From the NCBI GenBank assembly GCA_020205615.1, contig CM035167.1:137902568-137966567 (forward strand): a DNA stretch of 64,000 nt, read 5' to 3'. The notes under the pieces are model-generated. The model was given only the letters and a program-made list of their open reading frames with translations, was not told where the DNA came from and did no database searches. The position numbers and the translations under genes are program-made. Below, one piece after another: positions 1 through 12,052 of this stretch; the stretch's first letter is position 1; the number at the start of each line of letters is the position of its first letter. This stretch comes from Panax quinquefolius. Taxonomy: Eukaryota > Streptophyta > Magnoliopsida > Apiales > Araliaceae.

Positions 1-670
1 TCCCATAAAGGGGTAGTGATGGAATTTCAAACAAATTTTACTTGGTAAATGATACTTTCTTAATCCATGTGCCAAAACCTTAAACGACAATCTTTTATGA
101 ACGGAGGTAGTAACAAATATACTACTATTATTCTAAAAATTTTGGTGCAGTTGATGCACTTAATGTCTCACTTCTTTGGCCTTGAGCATTAACTACTATA
201 TATGTATGTTGCAGGCCTAGTTGATCAAATGGTATCTCAATAAACTTTGTTTTCTCCACAGAACTAGTCCTGATTGTAAATCAATTTTCATCTCATTTTA
301 TGCCACATTTCAAGAATTTAAGCTCTATGATCAACTATGAAAGCTCTTAGCATTTGTTTTATTCTCTGTAAAACAACTTATAAAACTTAAAAATTCCCCA
401 CAACTCCTTGCCCAAAATTAGATCAAGGGGAACAACAAGTCTTGGCTTCATTCCAATTGGCTTCATTTAAATTTCATATCCACCAACTGATTGAAATTAT
501 AAATGCAGATGTTTAAAACATGCAGATTAACCAAAAATATATATATAGGAAAGTTTAGTCGGACTGGACTCATTATTTATTAGAGAAATCAATCCACTCC
601 TTTTTATATAACGTTCCAAACTTTCTACCATTTTCACAAAGTACACATACATATATAGTGACATAGAGAA
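1..670. other. AT-rich upstream region of the PMEI gene
   Basis: I see no coding sequence or recognisable repeat in this stretch. It is AT-rich with stops in all frames. It ends with the probable core promoter of the downstream inhibitor gene. Confidence 0.6.
605..611 (+). promoter_or_regulatory. TATA box of the PMEI-like gene
   Basis: The sequence TATATAA lies about 60 bases before the ATG at 671. That fits a plant TATA box about 30 bases before transcription start with a 5' leader of roughly 30-40 bases. The call rests on sequence and spacing only. Confidence 0.5.
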
Positions 671-1198
671 ATGGCTTCAGTTTTCTTCTTATTAATCAGC
701 GGTTTACTATTAATTGCAAATGCAACAGCTGCAAATGACTTAGTTTCTACAACTTGTAGCCAAACTCCTTTCTTAGATATTTGTTTATCTTCCTTAAGAT
801 CCAATCCTCGTAGCGAGGCCTCGGATCTTAAAGGCCTAGCTACCATTGCTTTGGATCGAAGTATAGCCAATGCAAATGAAACAAAATCCCACATAGCTTA
901 TCTTATCAAATCCTATAATCCGAACCAAACCGAATACGATTTTAAATGCTTAAAGGAATGCATGGTGGAGTATTCCGAAGGACTTGAAAACTTACAAGAA
1001 TCATCTTTGGCTCTAAGTTATGATAATTTTGATGCCGTGAATTCGTGGGTGGCAGCCACCATGACAGATGCTGAAACGTGCGAAAACGGATATTTGGAAG
1101 AGGATTTGCCGGAGAATTCATCTCCTTTGACCGAGAGGAACCAGTTTTTTTCAAAGTTGTGTAGCAATTTTCTAGCTATTACTACTCTTCTCATATGA
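671..1198 (+). CDS. PMEI-domain secreted inhibitor (invertase / pectin methylesterase inhibitor-like)
   Basis: Single-exon gene of 175 residues. Residues 1-21 form a hydrophobic signal peptide ending near ATA-AND, so the product should enter the secretory pathway and act in the apoplast or vacuole. The mature part has the cysteine pattern of the PMEI/invertase-inhibitor fold: Cys29 and Cys38 in the N-terminal helical hairpin, then Cys97 and Cys137 bridging the four-helix bundle. There is one extra pair, Cys93 and Cys164. The motif TTCSQTPFLDIC and the region around LATIALDRSIANANET resemble putative invertase inhibitors of the Pla a 1 type more than classical PMEIs, but sequence alone does not tell which enzyme is bound. 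Length is normal for the family. The ATG is the first in frame after a TATA box at 605. It stands alone, with transposons beginning about 0.9 kb downstream. The hydrophobic C-terminus is slightly unusual. Confidence 0.9.
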   Translation: MASVFFLLISGLLLIANATAANDLVSTTCSQTPFLDICLSSLRSNPRSEASDLKGLATIALDRSIANANETKSHIAYLIKSYNPNQTEYDFKCLKECMVEYSEGLENLQESSLALSYDNFDAVNSWVAATMTDAETCENGYLEEDLPENSSPLTERNQFFSKLCSNFLAITTLLI

Positions 1199-2129
1199 TT
1201 GAAGGTGGCCTTATAAGTGCATGGTTTTTGTATTGTTTGTTACTTATGGCTCTCTTCTCCTGTCTATTAATTAATTTGTTTGAATGATTTGCTTTATTAT
1301 TGACAATGGCTTGTCTTTACAATTTACATGGACATGTTCTTTGCAAACTATTACGATCTCCCTCCAGAATAGAGAGTCAGTTTTTCTTTATCTTCCTTCT
1401 TTTTTTTTGATTTAGGAAAATGGAGAAAGGGAGTGCTAGGGTTGTGAACGAACATGACTGCTAGAGAGCCGGTCCAACTCAGCCCTGATTGAGTTTAACT
1501 CGAGCTAATTAACAGCCTCACAACCTGCACAAAAATATAACCTCACAACCTGCACAAAAATATTTGTGTTTCAAAAACGCATTTATCATCATTAATAATG
1601 TCAAAGACTCGTTCATTTGTTGAGTAAAAAATATAATGGAGTGCTTCATCTTATTCATAAGGGAACTGATATTTTTATATAAAAAATTAATATTTTTACA
1701 TGATCCCTCCTACATGAATAATAAGTATGTCTCATCTGCATGTGAGAGAAACTCAAATGATATTATTTTAATAAGTAAAAATATCAATTTCCTATTCATA
1801 ACCATAATTAATTATATAGTCCATAACCAAACCTATCCAAGACTCGTAACTTGTGACTCACCATAACAAGCCCATATCACTCATTTAAAATTAATGTCTT
1901 AACTCAAAAGATTAATATATATTTATATCTTGAGCATATATGTTCTTCACTTTTTTTTTATTATGGTATGATGTGAAATTTAATTATAATGTGGTATATC
2001 AACACTATTATCTTATTCTTCGAAGAGAAATATGTTAGTACAATTGCATATTTTAATTTGATGATGATGAGATGTTATAATATATATTTTTACCAGTAGT
2101 TTTTATGAAGTTCCTAAATGTGAAATTGA
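1199..2129. other. Intergenic AT-rich region
   Basis: Holds the 3' flank of the inhibitor gene and AT-rich sequence with no supported gene. The only clear structure is a 25-bp tandem duplication at 1516-1563. Short open frames here have no recognisable domains. Confidence 0.6.
1516..1563. repeat. 25-bp tandem duplication
   Basis: The unit beginning CCTCACAACCTGCACAAAAA occurs twice back to back with a period of 25 bases (copies start at 1516 and 1541). It is a simple local duplication with no sign of function. Confidence 0.85.
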
Positions 2130-2617
2130 CTTACAAATATGGGTGAAATCAGGAGGGTCCAAGGGGGACATATAACCCCCCACCCTGGAATGATTTTCAG
2201 GGTAATTTATTTTTCTTTTCTTTCCTTTTATTTATGTATTTTTTTTCTCTTTTGCTTTTTTCTTGCTTTTGTTTTATTATCAAAATGAGGCAATAAAGTT
2301 GGTAGCAATTCTCTCTGTAAACTAATTAAAAATAAAAATTAAAAAAATAAAACGATTTTTTTGGATCCCACTATAGTGACCATAAATTCACCATAGTTCT
2401 ATCTTATTAAGATTATTAAACATCTTTTCTTCTAATTTTTTTATTTTTGTTGCTAGAATTCCTTCTTTCAAGCTAATTAATCTCATGAACCACAATATAA
2501 GGTTTTGAATATATAATATTATAATTTGTAATTTATCTATAAAAGTAGCTAATCAGTTGACTAAAAACTCCAAAGTCTGATTAATAGTCTCATAGTTCGG
2601 GAGAAATTAAAATATTA

Positions 2618-2659
<42 letters not shown>

Positions 2660-2841
2660 ATTTAAAGTCATTAAACTCACAACTCAAGTGTTGACAAGGG
2701 TTGGAATAGGATGTTATAAAATATTATAATTGGGCAAAATGAATTTGAAAGAAGCACTCCAAGTGTCAATAAATAATTTTTTTTACTGATGTATTTTGAC
2801 CCCCCCTCTAAAAATATTTTGGTTTCGCCACTGCTTACAAA
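2130..2841. mobile_element. Non-autonomous hAT element (body 2138-2833) with 8-bp TSD
   Basis: CTTACAAA is repeated exactly at 2130-2137 and 2834-2841, the 8-bp target duplication typical of hAT. The right end reads GGTTTCGCCACTG, whose complement is CAGTGGCGAAACC. The left end, TATGGGTGAAATC, matches it imperfectly. The 696-bp body is non-coding and has a TA then TG microsatellite near 2615-2660 and C/G-rich patches next to both ends. It is too small for a transposase and must have moved in trans. Confidence 0.75.
2615..2660. repeat. (TA)n-(TG)n compound microsatellite
   Basis: An uninterrupted TA run passes into TG dinucleotides, inside the hAT element at 2138-2833. Such runs are prone to slippage. 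Confidence 0.9.
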
Positions 2842-2924
2842 GATTTAGAGTAGAAGATTAAGTTTGTTAGATTGATTTATTGAGCTAAACAAATGTATAG
2901 ATAATAGGACTGAATAGATCGTAT

Positions 2925-3165
2925 TATTGATTGAACGATCGTAAAACTGCTACGAGAAAATCGTAAAGTTTATTGAAAATCGCAGAGTCAGAGAAGCTAT
3001 ATATCGTAGAGCATTCAATTTAAGATCGCAAAGTCTGCCAAGAAATCGTAAAGATAAATCAAGATCGTAGAATCTATAGAAGAATCCTAGAGTCTGCTCT
3101 AAGATCGTAAGGCAGAATGAAGATCGTAGAGCAAATAAATCGTAGAGTGCACATTATAGAGTCAA
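2925..3165. repeat. Degenerate ~20-bp repeat array (ATCGTAGAGT core)
   Basis: About ten imperfect copies of a core resembling AAGATCGTAGAGTCTG follow one another with a period near 20 bases. The array belongs to the sequence into which the large hAT at 3399 later inserted. Its continuation after 22695 includes a TATA-like CTATAAAAAGG near 22814. This looks like the body of an old LTR or other repeat, but I could not define ends. Confidence 0.6.
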
Positions 3166-4332
3166 CCAAGTCAAAAACTATACAATCTCCATGATGCTCT
3201 ACAATCAGTCAAAGTCATAGAGTATGTCAGGGCTGACATTGGACTGACATTGAGAAGACTCATGGAGTGAAGATTCTGAGATAGTTATTGATCATCCTAA
3301 GTTTAAATCAAAGATCAGACCGAGTTGTGTCTAACAACTAGCTAGTTTGGTGATGCGAAATCACCCACGTGGTTGGTACTACAACAATCAGATGTGACCA
3401 GGGGCGGACCTATGCTTGGGCAGCATAGGCCCTGTAAGACCCCAATTTTTTGAATAAAGATGAATTTTCTATAATTATCATTTTTGAATATTATGGAATG
3501 AATCTAATATAATGTTATAGTTGTGGGTAATATTTACAAATTTTGCAAAGTATGCAAGTTGTCATATTATATTCGATTGGCTTAGGAGAATATTCGTTTT
3601 AACAGGAATATTCGTATAACCAAGACAATCATTGGTGGACCTAGCGGAATTATTGTCGGATCGAGAAAACGACAAAAATACTTTTATGAAAATAACGGCG
3701 GAAGTTTCTGGTTACTGTTGAAACACCGGTGTTAAAAGTACGAATCAGCGTAGTTACTTAAAGAGATAGTACGGTATTGATTATTGATGCTTACGTGAGA
3801 AAGTCACCGATTTTGTTCAATTATTGTTACAGTAAGAATTGCATAATATCTCACGTTATTTGATTCAATTATTGTCAATATTTTATATATTATTAAATCA
3901 ATAATTGAGACGATTAAAGTTATTAATATTATTATTTTGCAATATTAACGATGTCAGAAGTTTCATCGAGGAGAGGTTTGGTCACCTAATCGCGGCGCAA
4001 ATCAGGAGAAATCCTTATTGGAAAGCCCCTCTTTTCCAGGAGCGACACGGTCGATTAATATTGTAAATTATAATAAAGGTGATAATGTTGTTGAAATTAT
4101 TAAGGTGATTTTTATGAAATTTTACTTATTTTATGGATTCCCATTTGCCCATTTTTCAAAATAATCAGTAAAAAGTTTTTCATTATAAAAGGTGGAGCCC
4201 ACATGTGATGATGACACATGGGGCCCACATGTTTATGACTTTGGGGGAGGTTGGCTGAGAATTGTCACGGGTTGTTGTTGGATTATATATATATTATTAA
4301 TTTTTATATATATATATATGTATATATGTATA

Positions 4333-4363
<31 letters not shown>

Positions 4364-4413
4364 GAAAAGTTGGCAGAGTGGTTTCACGGGAGGCATCCCG
4401 TGATTTTTTTTAA

Positions 4414-4444
<31 letters not shown>

Positions 4445-4541
4445 TATATTCTAAAAGATTTTGTTTTAAATTTGGATCGTCTGTTTAAAAGTAAATCAAT
4501 CTGGATCGTTTATGGATTAGTTACTATGCAGTCCATTCTTC

Positions 4542-4550
4542 TATAAATAG
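4542..4550 (+). promoter_or_regulatory. LTR A TATA box
   Basis: TATAAATAG follows the U3-like AT-rich part of the LTR and precedes the sequence shared with the other LTRs around AAGCTCATTCC. This is the expected start region of retroelement RNA. The copy in the second LTR (near 12147) reads CATAAATAG, so that promoter is probably weakened. Confidence 0.6.
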
Positions 4551-4789
4551 AAGCTCATTCCTTCATAATTTCTTACGAATTCACTGAAACTCTAGAGAGA
4601 GAAATTATAGAGAAACTATAAAAAAGTATTCTGCTACTTTCCTACTCTTATATTCAGTTTCTTTTACGGTAAGGGGTATTATTTCTTTTGTATTCATGAA
4701 GAGAACTTTTGTTATTCCATTATTTATTATTCTGTTGGAATAACCAGTATACGCGGACTACCCTATACTTGGTGACATTCTTCTAATAT

Positions 4790-5060
4790 TCCGTCTTTAT
4801 TATTATTACATTGGAATATCTCATGCATGTGTTTTTCTGCCGGACTGGTTCCATCTTTATTATTATTCATTGGAATATCACATGCAGACGCTTTTCTATT
4901 TGGACTGGTTTCATTTTATTATTATTACATTTGAATATATGTTATGCATGCGTTTTATCTTGGGAATTGGTTCCGTCTCAGTATTATTCGTTGGAACATC
5001 CCGCTTCGGTCATTTAATTTTGCACGACTGGTTCCGTTACTTATTATTCTGTTGGGATAA
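4790..5060 (+). repeat. Minisatellite inside LTR A
   Basis: About four degenerate units of 65-70 bases share TTATTATTACATTGGAATAT followed by a variable part and GGACTGGTTCC. The same array is present in the second LTR (about 12330-12670). It yields open frames that are not genes. Confidence 0.75.
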
Positions 5061-6172
5061 CTTTCATACATGCCAAATACCGCATGCATGGTGATTTCTT
5101 TTGTTATTCCATTCTTGATTATACTCGGTTGGTTAAAACTTTGACTTCTATACTCCATGAAATTAGTGGAATATCCTTGATATTTGCGCTTCATCCAAAG
5201 ATATCTTTTCATAAAAATATTCTTACGAGCATTCTTGAATTTTATTCTACAAAGCGATATCATGTTGACAATTTTAGGCGTTATTAGTTCCTAGATAAAT
5301 TAATTCTTGAACTTGTTTTATTGAATTCTTATATCATTGTCATCATCCTCATGTTTATATTATGTTGAAAGTCATCTCGTGGCTCGTAGTGCATAGATGG
5401 ACTTGGTATGATTATGACCGAGGATTATTCGGTGTAATCATAATCGTAATGTTACAAATGATGTGGTAAAAGTCATCATTGGCCCGTAGTGCATTGATGG
5501 GACGATTGTTGGCATGATCATGACCATTAATGAATACACAAATATTCTTGGCCCGTAGTGCTTGGATAATTGTGGTCGTGATACTAAAGAATATCCTTGG
5601 TCAGTAGTGTGAGGGTGATTCGATGATATGGATTATTTATTAAATTTGAGTCCCAGCGATAAAAGTGATGAAAAACCATTTAAATCATAAAAGATAGTAG
5701 ATTTTATTCTCTACTTGACTCTTTTAATGGATTGCTTGTTTCACTGCAGTTAAACTTGATATTTATTATATTTTATCAGTTTAACATTGTTGAAGGCTAA
5801 CGATAAATTATTCTCGCATTATCTTAGTCATAATATTTTTCTTTGGGCTAGTTGAGCTCACCCTTTCTTTTCCTTTATTCTCTTTAGGAAATGAGAACGT
5901 AATGGGGGACTAATCGGGGAAGCGGAGTGATGGTCCTAGATGGTGCATTAGTAGTCCTCACTATTCTATAAAATAGTGTGATAATAATTGTAATGAGGAA
6001 TCCATTGAGTTTGTATACTCTCTAGATGACAATATTTGTATTCAAACTCACAGCATATGTTTTGTCGTATTTTACACGATTGTTGTATAACTAAGTTGTA
6101 TTTGAATTTCTGTACCATGTATCTGGTGACTCAAGATGGGTGACGTATACCTAATTTTGGGGGTGTCACAGT

Positions 6173-6184
6173 TGGTATTAAAGC
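6173..6184 (+). other. Primer binding site (initiator Met-tRNA type)
   Basis: TGGTATTAAAGC lies two bases after the 5' LTR and matches TGGTATCAGAGC, the complement of the initiator Met-tRNA 3' end, at 10 of 12 positions. A second copy, TGGTATCAAAGC, follows the second LTR at 13761-13772. Confidence 0.85.
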
Positions 6185-6357
6185 TTAGGGATATGATCCC
6201 TGCTAAGATGTGAGAATAGAACTAGAAGGGGAGAGACGGGGAATTCCTTCGCTAGTATGACCTACTTAAGTTTATTTGGTATTTAATTGGTCGGTCAGAA
6301 TATAGGGATAATATGTTACATGTCAATTAACCTTTTATTTTGTGGCAGTATCTGAAA

Positions 6358-7137
6358 ATGACATCCGAGAATGTTGAGAATAGCAATGGAGCACAGGCGA
6401 CCGTTGATTCACCACATATCAATAATCAGGATAATGTGCATCAGAAAGGCGACAATCCTCATTCAAACAACAACACTGACCAAATGATGAATGATGGAAT
6501 GTTCAGAGGCTTTATGCAATTCATGCAACAGCAGGCGAGAGCGACTTCTATCCAAAATGTAGGTGGAAACACTGGAAACTCTCGGACGGTCACCGCTAAA
6601 TAGTTCAAGGAGCTGGGACCACCGGAGTTTATTGGAGAGCCAAAACCACTAAAGGCGGAAGCATGGATAAAGAGGATCACCAAGATATTTGATGTCTTGG
6701 GATGCTCCGATGAGCAAAAGGTTCCCTTTGCCGCCTTTATGTTGCGAGGAAAGACAGATTACTGGTGGGAATCGGTAAAGCGTACTCAACCTGCTGCACT
6801 GAAGATGTCTTGGGAGAAGTTCCAAGAACTATTCAACGACAAGTACTTTCCCAAAAGTATTCGTCACATAAAAGAGGTGGAGTTTATCAAGCTGGAGCAA
6901 AATAATATGACCGTGTCGCAGTATGAGGCTAAATTTGCAGAGTTGTCCCGGTTTGCATCCCATTTGGTGGATAATGAGGAGCGAATGACGCGAATGTTTT
7001 TGCGAGGTTTGAAACCTGAGATACGTCAACATCTTATTTCTCATAAACTGTGTTTGTATTCAGATGTTGTAAATAGGGCTCAGTTAGTAGAGCGCGATAA
7101 CGAGTCAACGCAACCAAAAAGAAGCGTAAAAAAATGA
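6358..7137 (+). pseudogene. gag: Gypsy family A gag (nonsense mutation)
   Basis: The frame starts with ATG at 6358 (MTSENVENSN) and reads through the retrotransposon gag domain to 7137. There is one in-frame TAG at 6601-6603, where the second copy of the element has CAG (Gln). Visible gag features are AEAWIKRITKIFDVLGC, FMLRGKTDYWWESVKR, FQELFNDKYFP and MFLRGLKPEIRQHL. After 7137 the frame is lost. A zinc knuckle remnant (CYNYGREGHLPDFC, about 7389-7430) follows in another frame, with its second cysteine changed to tyrosine. The Gag shell would normally package element RNA. This copy cannot make a full protein. Confidence 0.9.
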
Positions 7138-7605
7138 TAATACCGGTGAGTGGTCATCGAAGCGGTAACAACAAGCGTGGAGGAATCAAGAGCGGGCGAA
7201 ATGCTAACCACTTCGGTGGTAATCGAGGCCAAAACAATAAGAATGGACATTTCAAGAAGGAGATTCAACAATAATGGAAAGACATCAAGACCAAGATGCC
7301 GTTGTTAAGGAAGGAAGCGACCACCTCATCATATGCTTCAAATGCGGAGGGAGGACACATCGATCCATATTGCGCGATGCCATCAAAGCATGTTATAATT
7401 ATGGAAGAGAAGGTCACTTACCCGATTTTGTCGTTCACTAAAGACAAGTTCAACTAGGATGGAGGCACCAAAAGCCGTCCCGAAAAAAGTCAAAGCCCAG
7501 TAGGTGAGGAAAGCGTTTGTTGTGACCTCCAGAAAGAAAAAAGAACCCGAATGAGGTCATCACGGGTAAGCTTATTATAAACTCTAATAAGTATATACTT
7601 TATTT

Positions 7606-10600
7606 GATCTGGGTTCTACCCATTCTTTTATTTCTCCTACTTGCGCTCAACGATTAAATTTGACTCCGAAGAAATTAGACTTTGACTTATCTGTGGAAAC
7701 TCCGTTGGGAGAAACCTTTATTACATCCACTGTTTATAAGTCTTATTTGGTTCAAACCGGTACCTTCACATTACTTATCGATCTTATTTCATTGAAAATA
7801 CTTGCATTTAATGTGATTCTAGGGATTGATTGGTTAACTACTCATCATGCAAAAATTGATTGTTTTCGTAAGGTTGTTAGCTTTCATATTCCTAATCAAC
7901 CGATTATGCGAATTCAAGCGACCAAACCATTAAAATCAATCACGGTCATCTCAAGCCATAAAGCTATTCGTTTATTGAAAAATGGATGTCAAGCTTTCTT
8001 AGCTCATGTCACGGATCTAAACAAAAATATGTCAGTTTTGAATTATATTTCTATTGTTAATAAATTCTCTGACGTATTCCCTGAAGAACTTCCTGGCCTA
8101 CCCCCAGAACGTGAGATTGAATTTTGTATCGACCTTGAACCAAGTACAAAACCCATTTCCAAAGCCCCATATCGAATGGCTCCTATTGAACTTCAGGAGT
8201 TAAAGACCCAATGCGGAATTGTTAGACATTGGCTTTATTCGTCTAGTACTTCTCCTTGGGGTGCTCTCTTATTCTATTCGTGAAGAAGAAAAAGATGGGA
8301 GTATCGACTTTGTATTGATTATCGGGAGTTGAATCATGTCACCATCAAAAATAGGTACCCATTGCCGCGTATTGATGACTGTTTGACCCGATTGCAAGGA
8401 GCCAAATTCTTTTCAAAGATTGATCTTCGTTAGGATATCACCAATTGAAGATTAAAACCGATGACATTCCAAAGGCGACTTTCAGAACTTCGATGCGAGC
8501 ATTATGAATTCTAGTCATGTCCTTTTGATTGACTATGCTCCTGTTGCCTTCATGGATATGATGAGCCAAAGTATTCAAGGAATATTTGGATCACTTTTTG
8601 GTCGTCTTTATTGATGACATCCTTATTTATTCCAAAAGTCGTGAAGATCATGAGCAACACTTGAGGTCGACACTCCAAAAGCTTCGTGAATATAAACTTT
8701 ATGTCAAGTTAAAGAAATGCGATTTACGGCGAGGAAGTAGCATTCCTTGGGCACGTGGTATCAAGTCGTGGAATATCTGTTGACCAAAGAAAGATTGAAG
8801 CTATTCAAATTGGCGGGAAGCAACCTAAATCGATGACCAAAGTCGTAGCTTTCTCGGTTTAGGTGGTTATTATCGGAGATTCGTGGAAGGATTTTCTCGA
8901 ATCGCTACTCCATTGACTCAAATGACTCGGAAAGATACAAAGTTCGGTTGAGCGAAGAATGTGAAAAGAGTTTTCACGAACTCGAGAGAGACTCATTTCA
9001 AAGACTTGTTACGACAATACCATTTGGCTCGGAGGATTTGTCATCTCTGGTGATGCTCGAGCAAAGGGTTGGGATGTGTTCTCATGCAACATGGAAAAGT
9101 CGCCTTTATGCCTCAAGACAACTCAAAGAATATGAGAGGAATTATCCTACTCGTGATCTAGAGTTAGCATTTATTATCTTCGCACTAAAGATTTGGAGGC
9201 ATTACTTGTATGGGGAGAAGGTGGAAATCTTTACTGGATCATAAAAGCCTCAAATATTTCTTCACTCAAAAGGAACTCAACATGCAACAACGATATACCG
9301 GCTTGAACTGTTGAAAGATTATGATCATACCATCCAATACCATCCGAAAAAGCGAGCGTGGTGGTAGCGGCGCATTGAGTAGAAGATCATATGCAAGTGC
9401 GAATGCGATATTGTCAACCGGAAGGCCCATTTTGTGTGACTTGCAAAGGATGGAGATAGAGTTAAAGACTCAGGGGACCCGTGTGATGATGGCAAATATC
9501 TGAGTAAGCGACTTTAATTAATAAAGTTAAAGTTGCTCAAGCTACGGACACGGAGGTGATGCATATGAGGAAGAAAGTGCGAGAAGGTGCTATGCGGAAG
9601 CAAGAATCGATGAAGAAGGAATACTTGAGTCAACTCCGGACTTTGTGTTCTAACGACCACGATTTAAAGTATAAAATCATAATGGAGGCGCACAACACCT
9701 ATTTGCGACAATCCATCTGGGAGTTACAAAATGTATTATGATATTCGTCATACATTTTGGTGGAGCAATATGAATGAGAGAGAGATAGCGTTGTTTATCT
9801 TAAGGTGTCTAACTTGTCAACGAGTTAAAGCGGAGCATCAAGTACCAAAAGGTCCATTACAACCACTTGAAATTCCAAAATGGAAGTAGGAGCACATTAC
9901 CATGGATTTCGTTTCTTGGGGTTTCCTAAGGTTTCTCAAGGTATAGATGCGATTTGGGTCATTGTTGATAGATTGACCAAGTACGCTCATTTTTACCGAC
10001 ACGAGAAACTTATACACTTGAACGTCTTTCTCGTTTGTACATAAGCGAGATTGTGAAGACTGCATGGTATCTTAGGTATCCATAGTTTCGATCGAGACCC
10101 AAGATTCACTTCACGATTTTGGGTTAGTTTGCAAAAAGCTATGGGCGCAGATTTACAATTTAGCTCGGCATATCATCCTCGAAGCGGACAGGCGATCGGA
10201 GAGGACTATTCAAACTCTTGAAGATTTATTAAGACTGTGTCCTTGACTTCAAGGAAGTTAGGATAAGTTCTTACCATTGGTGGAGTATTCCTACAACAAC
10301 AATAGTTATCAAGCAAGTATTGGCGTGGCTCCATTTGAGCGTTGTATGGAAGAAAGTGTCGTTCTCCGGTATCTTTGGGATGAGGTGGGAGAAGCAGCGT
10401 TGTTGGGACCGGAGTTGGTACGTATGATTACGAAAAGATTCAAACGATTCTAAGAACGTATAAAAACCTCACAAGATCGACAAAGAGTTATGATGATCTT
10501 CATCGAAAGGACGTGGAAATTCGATATAGGAGAGATCATGTGTTGTTACGTGTTGCTTCATGGAAAGGAGTTTACGAGATTTGGAAGAGAGGAAAGCTCA

Positions 10601-10982
10601 ATCCTCGATTCATTGGCCCATTTTAATCCTCGATCGAGTAAGAAGCGCCTATAGACTCACTTTACTGCCAAGTATGTCTCCGTGTTCATAACGTTTTCAC
10701 ATATCCATATTACGTAAATATGTGGAAGACCCGAACCACATTATTGAGTTAGAACCGGACGAAATAGCGGAAGATTTGACGTAAGAAGAGGTTCCTATTC
10801 AAATCATGGATAAGAAGGAACATATTCTACGCTCTAAGATTATACCTCAAGTCAAAGTTTTGTGGAGAAACCACGATGTTGAGGAAATGACTTGGGAGTT
10901 AGAATCTGAAATGAAATCAAGGTATCCTTACCTCTTCGATATACCAGGTACGTACCCTAATTTCGAGGGCAAAATTTCATAA
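7606..10982 (+). pseudogene. pol: Gypsy family A pol remnant: protease, RT, RNase H, integrase, chromodomain-like end
   Basis: Fragments in changing frames keep the Ty3/Gypsy pol order. The protease has DLGSTHSFIS at about 7606, where the catalytic serine of DSG is leucine, and GIDWL near 7830. Reverse transcriptase starts at FSDVFPEELPGLPP (about 8068), then [20 protein letters not shown] (about 8317) and the active-site FIDDILIYS (about 8606). RNase H-like sequence covers about 8940-9330. The integrase core follows with EIPKWKWEHITMDF (about 9870). The end, about 10790-10980, has KVLWRNHDVEEMTWELE, resembling the C-terminal chromodomain region of chromoviruses (Tekay/Del-like by memory). 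Several stops and frameshifts make it inactive. The final stop TAA at 10980 overlaps the polypurine tract. Confidence 0.88.
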
Positions 10983-10993
10983 GAAGGGGAGGT
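10981..10993 (+). other. Polypurine tract
   Basis: AAGAAGGGGAGGT sits immediately before the TGTAAGACCCC start of the second LTR. This is the expected plus-strand primer and confirms the internal/LTR border. Confidence 0.85.
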
Positions 10994-11846
10994 TGTAAGA
11001 CCCCAACTTTTTGAATAAAGATGAATTTTCTATAATTATCATTTTTGAATATTATGGAATGAATCTAATATAATGTTATAGTTGTGGGTAATATTTACAA
11101 ATTTTGCAAAGTATGCAAGTTGTCATATTATATTCGATTGGTAGGGGAATATTCGTTTTAACAGGAAATATTCGTCTAATGGCACAATCATTGGTGGACC
11201 CCCCAGATGTAATTATTGTCGGATTGAGAAAGCGACAAAAATACTTTATGAAAATAACGGCGGAAGTTTTCTGGTTAACTATTGAAACACGGTGTTAAAA
11301 AAATACGATGTCTGGCGTAGTAGTTGCGATAGCCTTGCGGTATTGATTATTGATGCTTACGTGAGAATTCACTCGGTTTTGTTCAATTATTATTACGATA
11401 ATTCTTTGCATAATAACTTCGCGTTATTTGATTGATTATTGTCAATATTTTATATATTATTAAATCAATAATTGAGGCGAAAAAGTTATTAATATTATTA
11501 TTTGCAATATTAACGATGTACAGAAGTTACATCGAGGAGAGGTTTGGTCACCTAATTGCTGGCTTGATAGGGAAAAATACTTATTGGAAAGCCCTCTTTC
11601 ACTTCATGAGCGACACAGTCGATTAATATTGTGAATTATAATAAAGGTGATAATGTTGTTGAAATTATTAAGGTGATTTTATGTAATTTTACTTATTTTA
11701 TGGATTCCCATTTGTCCATTTTTCAAAATAATCGGTAAAAAGTTTTTCATTATAAAGATGGAGCCCACATGTGATGATGACACATGGGGCCCACATGTTT
11801 TATGACTTTGGGGAAGTTGGTGAGAATTGTCACGGGTTGTTGTTGG

Positions 11847-11893
<47 letters not shown>

Positions 11894-11998
11894 TATTAAT
11901 TTTGTTTTATATATATATATATATATATGTATAAGTATATATATATATATATATTGAAAAGTTAATGAGTGGTTTCACGGGAGGCATCCGTGTTTTTT

Positions 11999-12052
<54 letters not shown>

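Larger units (their letters stand above)
3433..6170 (+). repeat. Gypsy family A 5' LTR
   Basis: A 2738-bp LTR starting TGTAAGACCCC and ending GGGTGTCACA. It has its own TATA box at 4542. It contains several TA microsatellites (about 4290-4445), a degenerate tandem array of about 65-70-bp units (about 4790-5060) and a second array with the motif GGCCCGTAGTGCA (about 5385-5620). It aligns along its length with the copy at 10994-13758, with many small indels. Confidence 0.92.

Noticed and set aside
634..894. Minus-strand open frame opposite the PMEI-like gene
   Set aside because: It is the shadow of a well-supported plus-strand gene with a signal peptide and conserved cysteines.
4811..5287. Overlapping open frames on both strands (also at 12317-12892)
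   Set aside because: They lie in the LTR minisatellite and occur again in the second LTR. Repeat units whose length is near a multiple of three keep frames open. No protein domain is visible.
5385..5620. Regularly spaced repeats resembling a CRISPR array
   Set aside because: The repeats are degenerate, are part of an LTR, and recur in both LTR copies. This is plant nuclear DNA.
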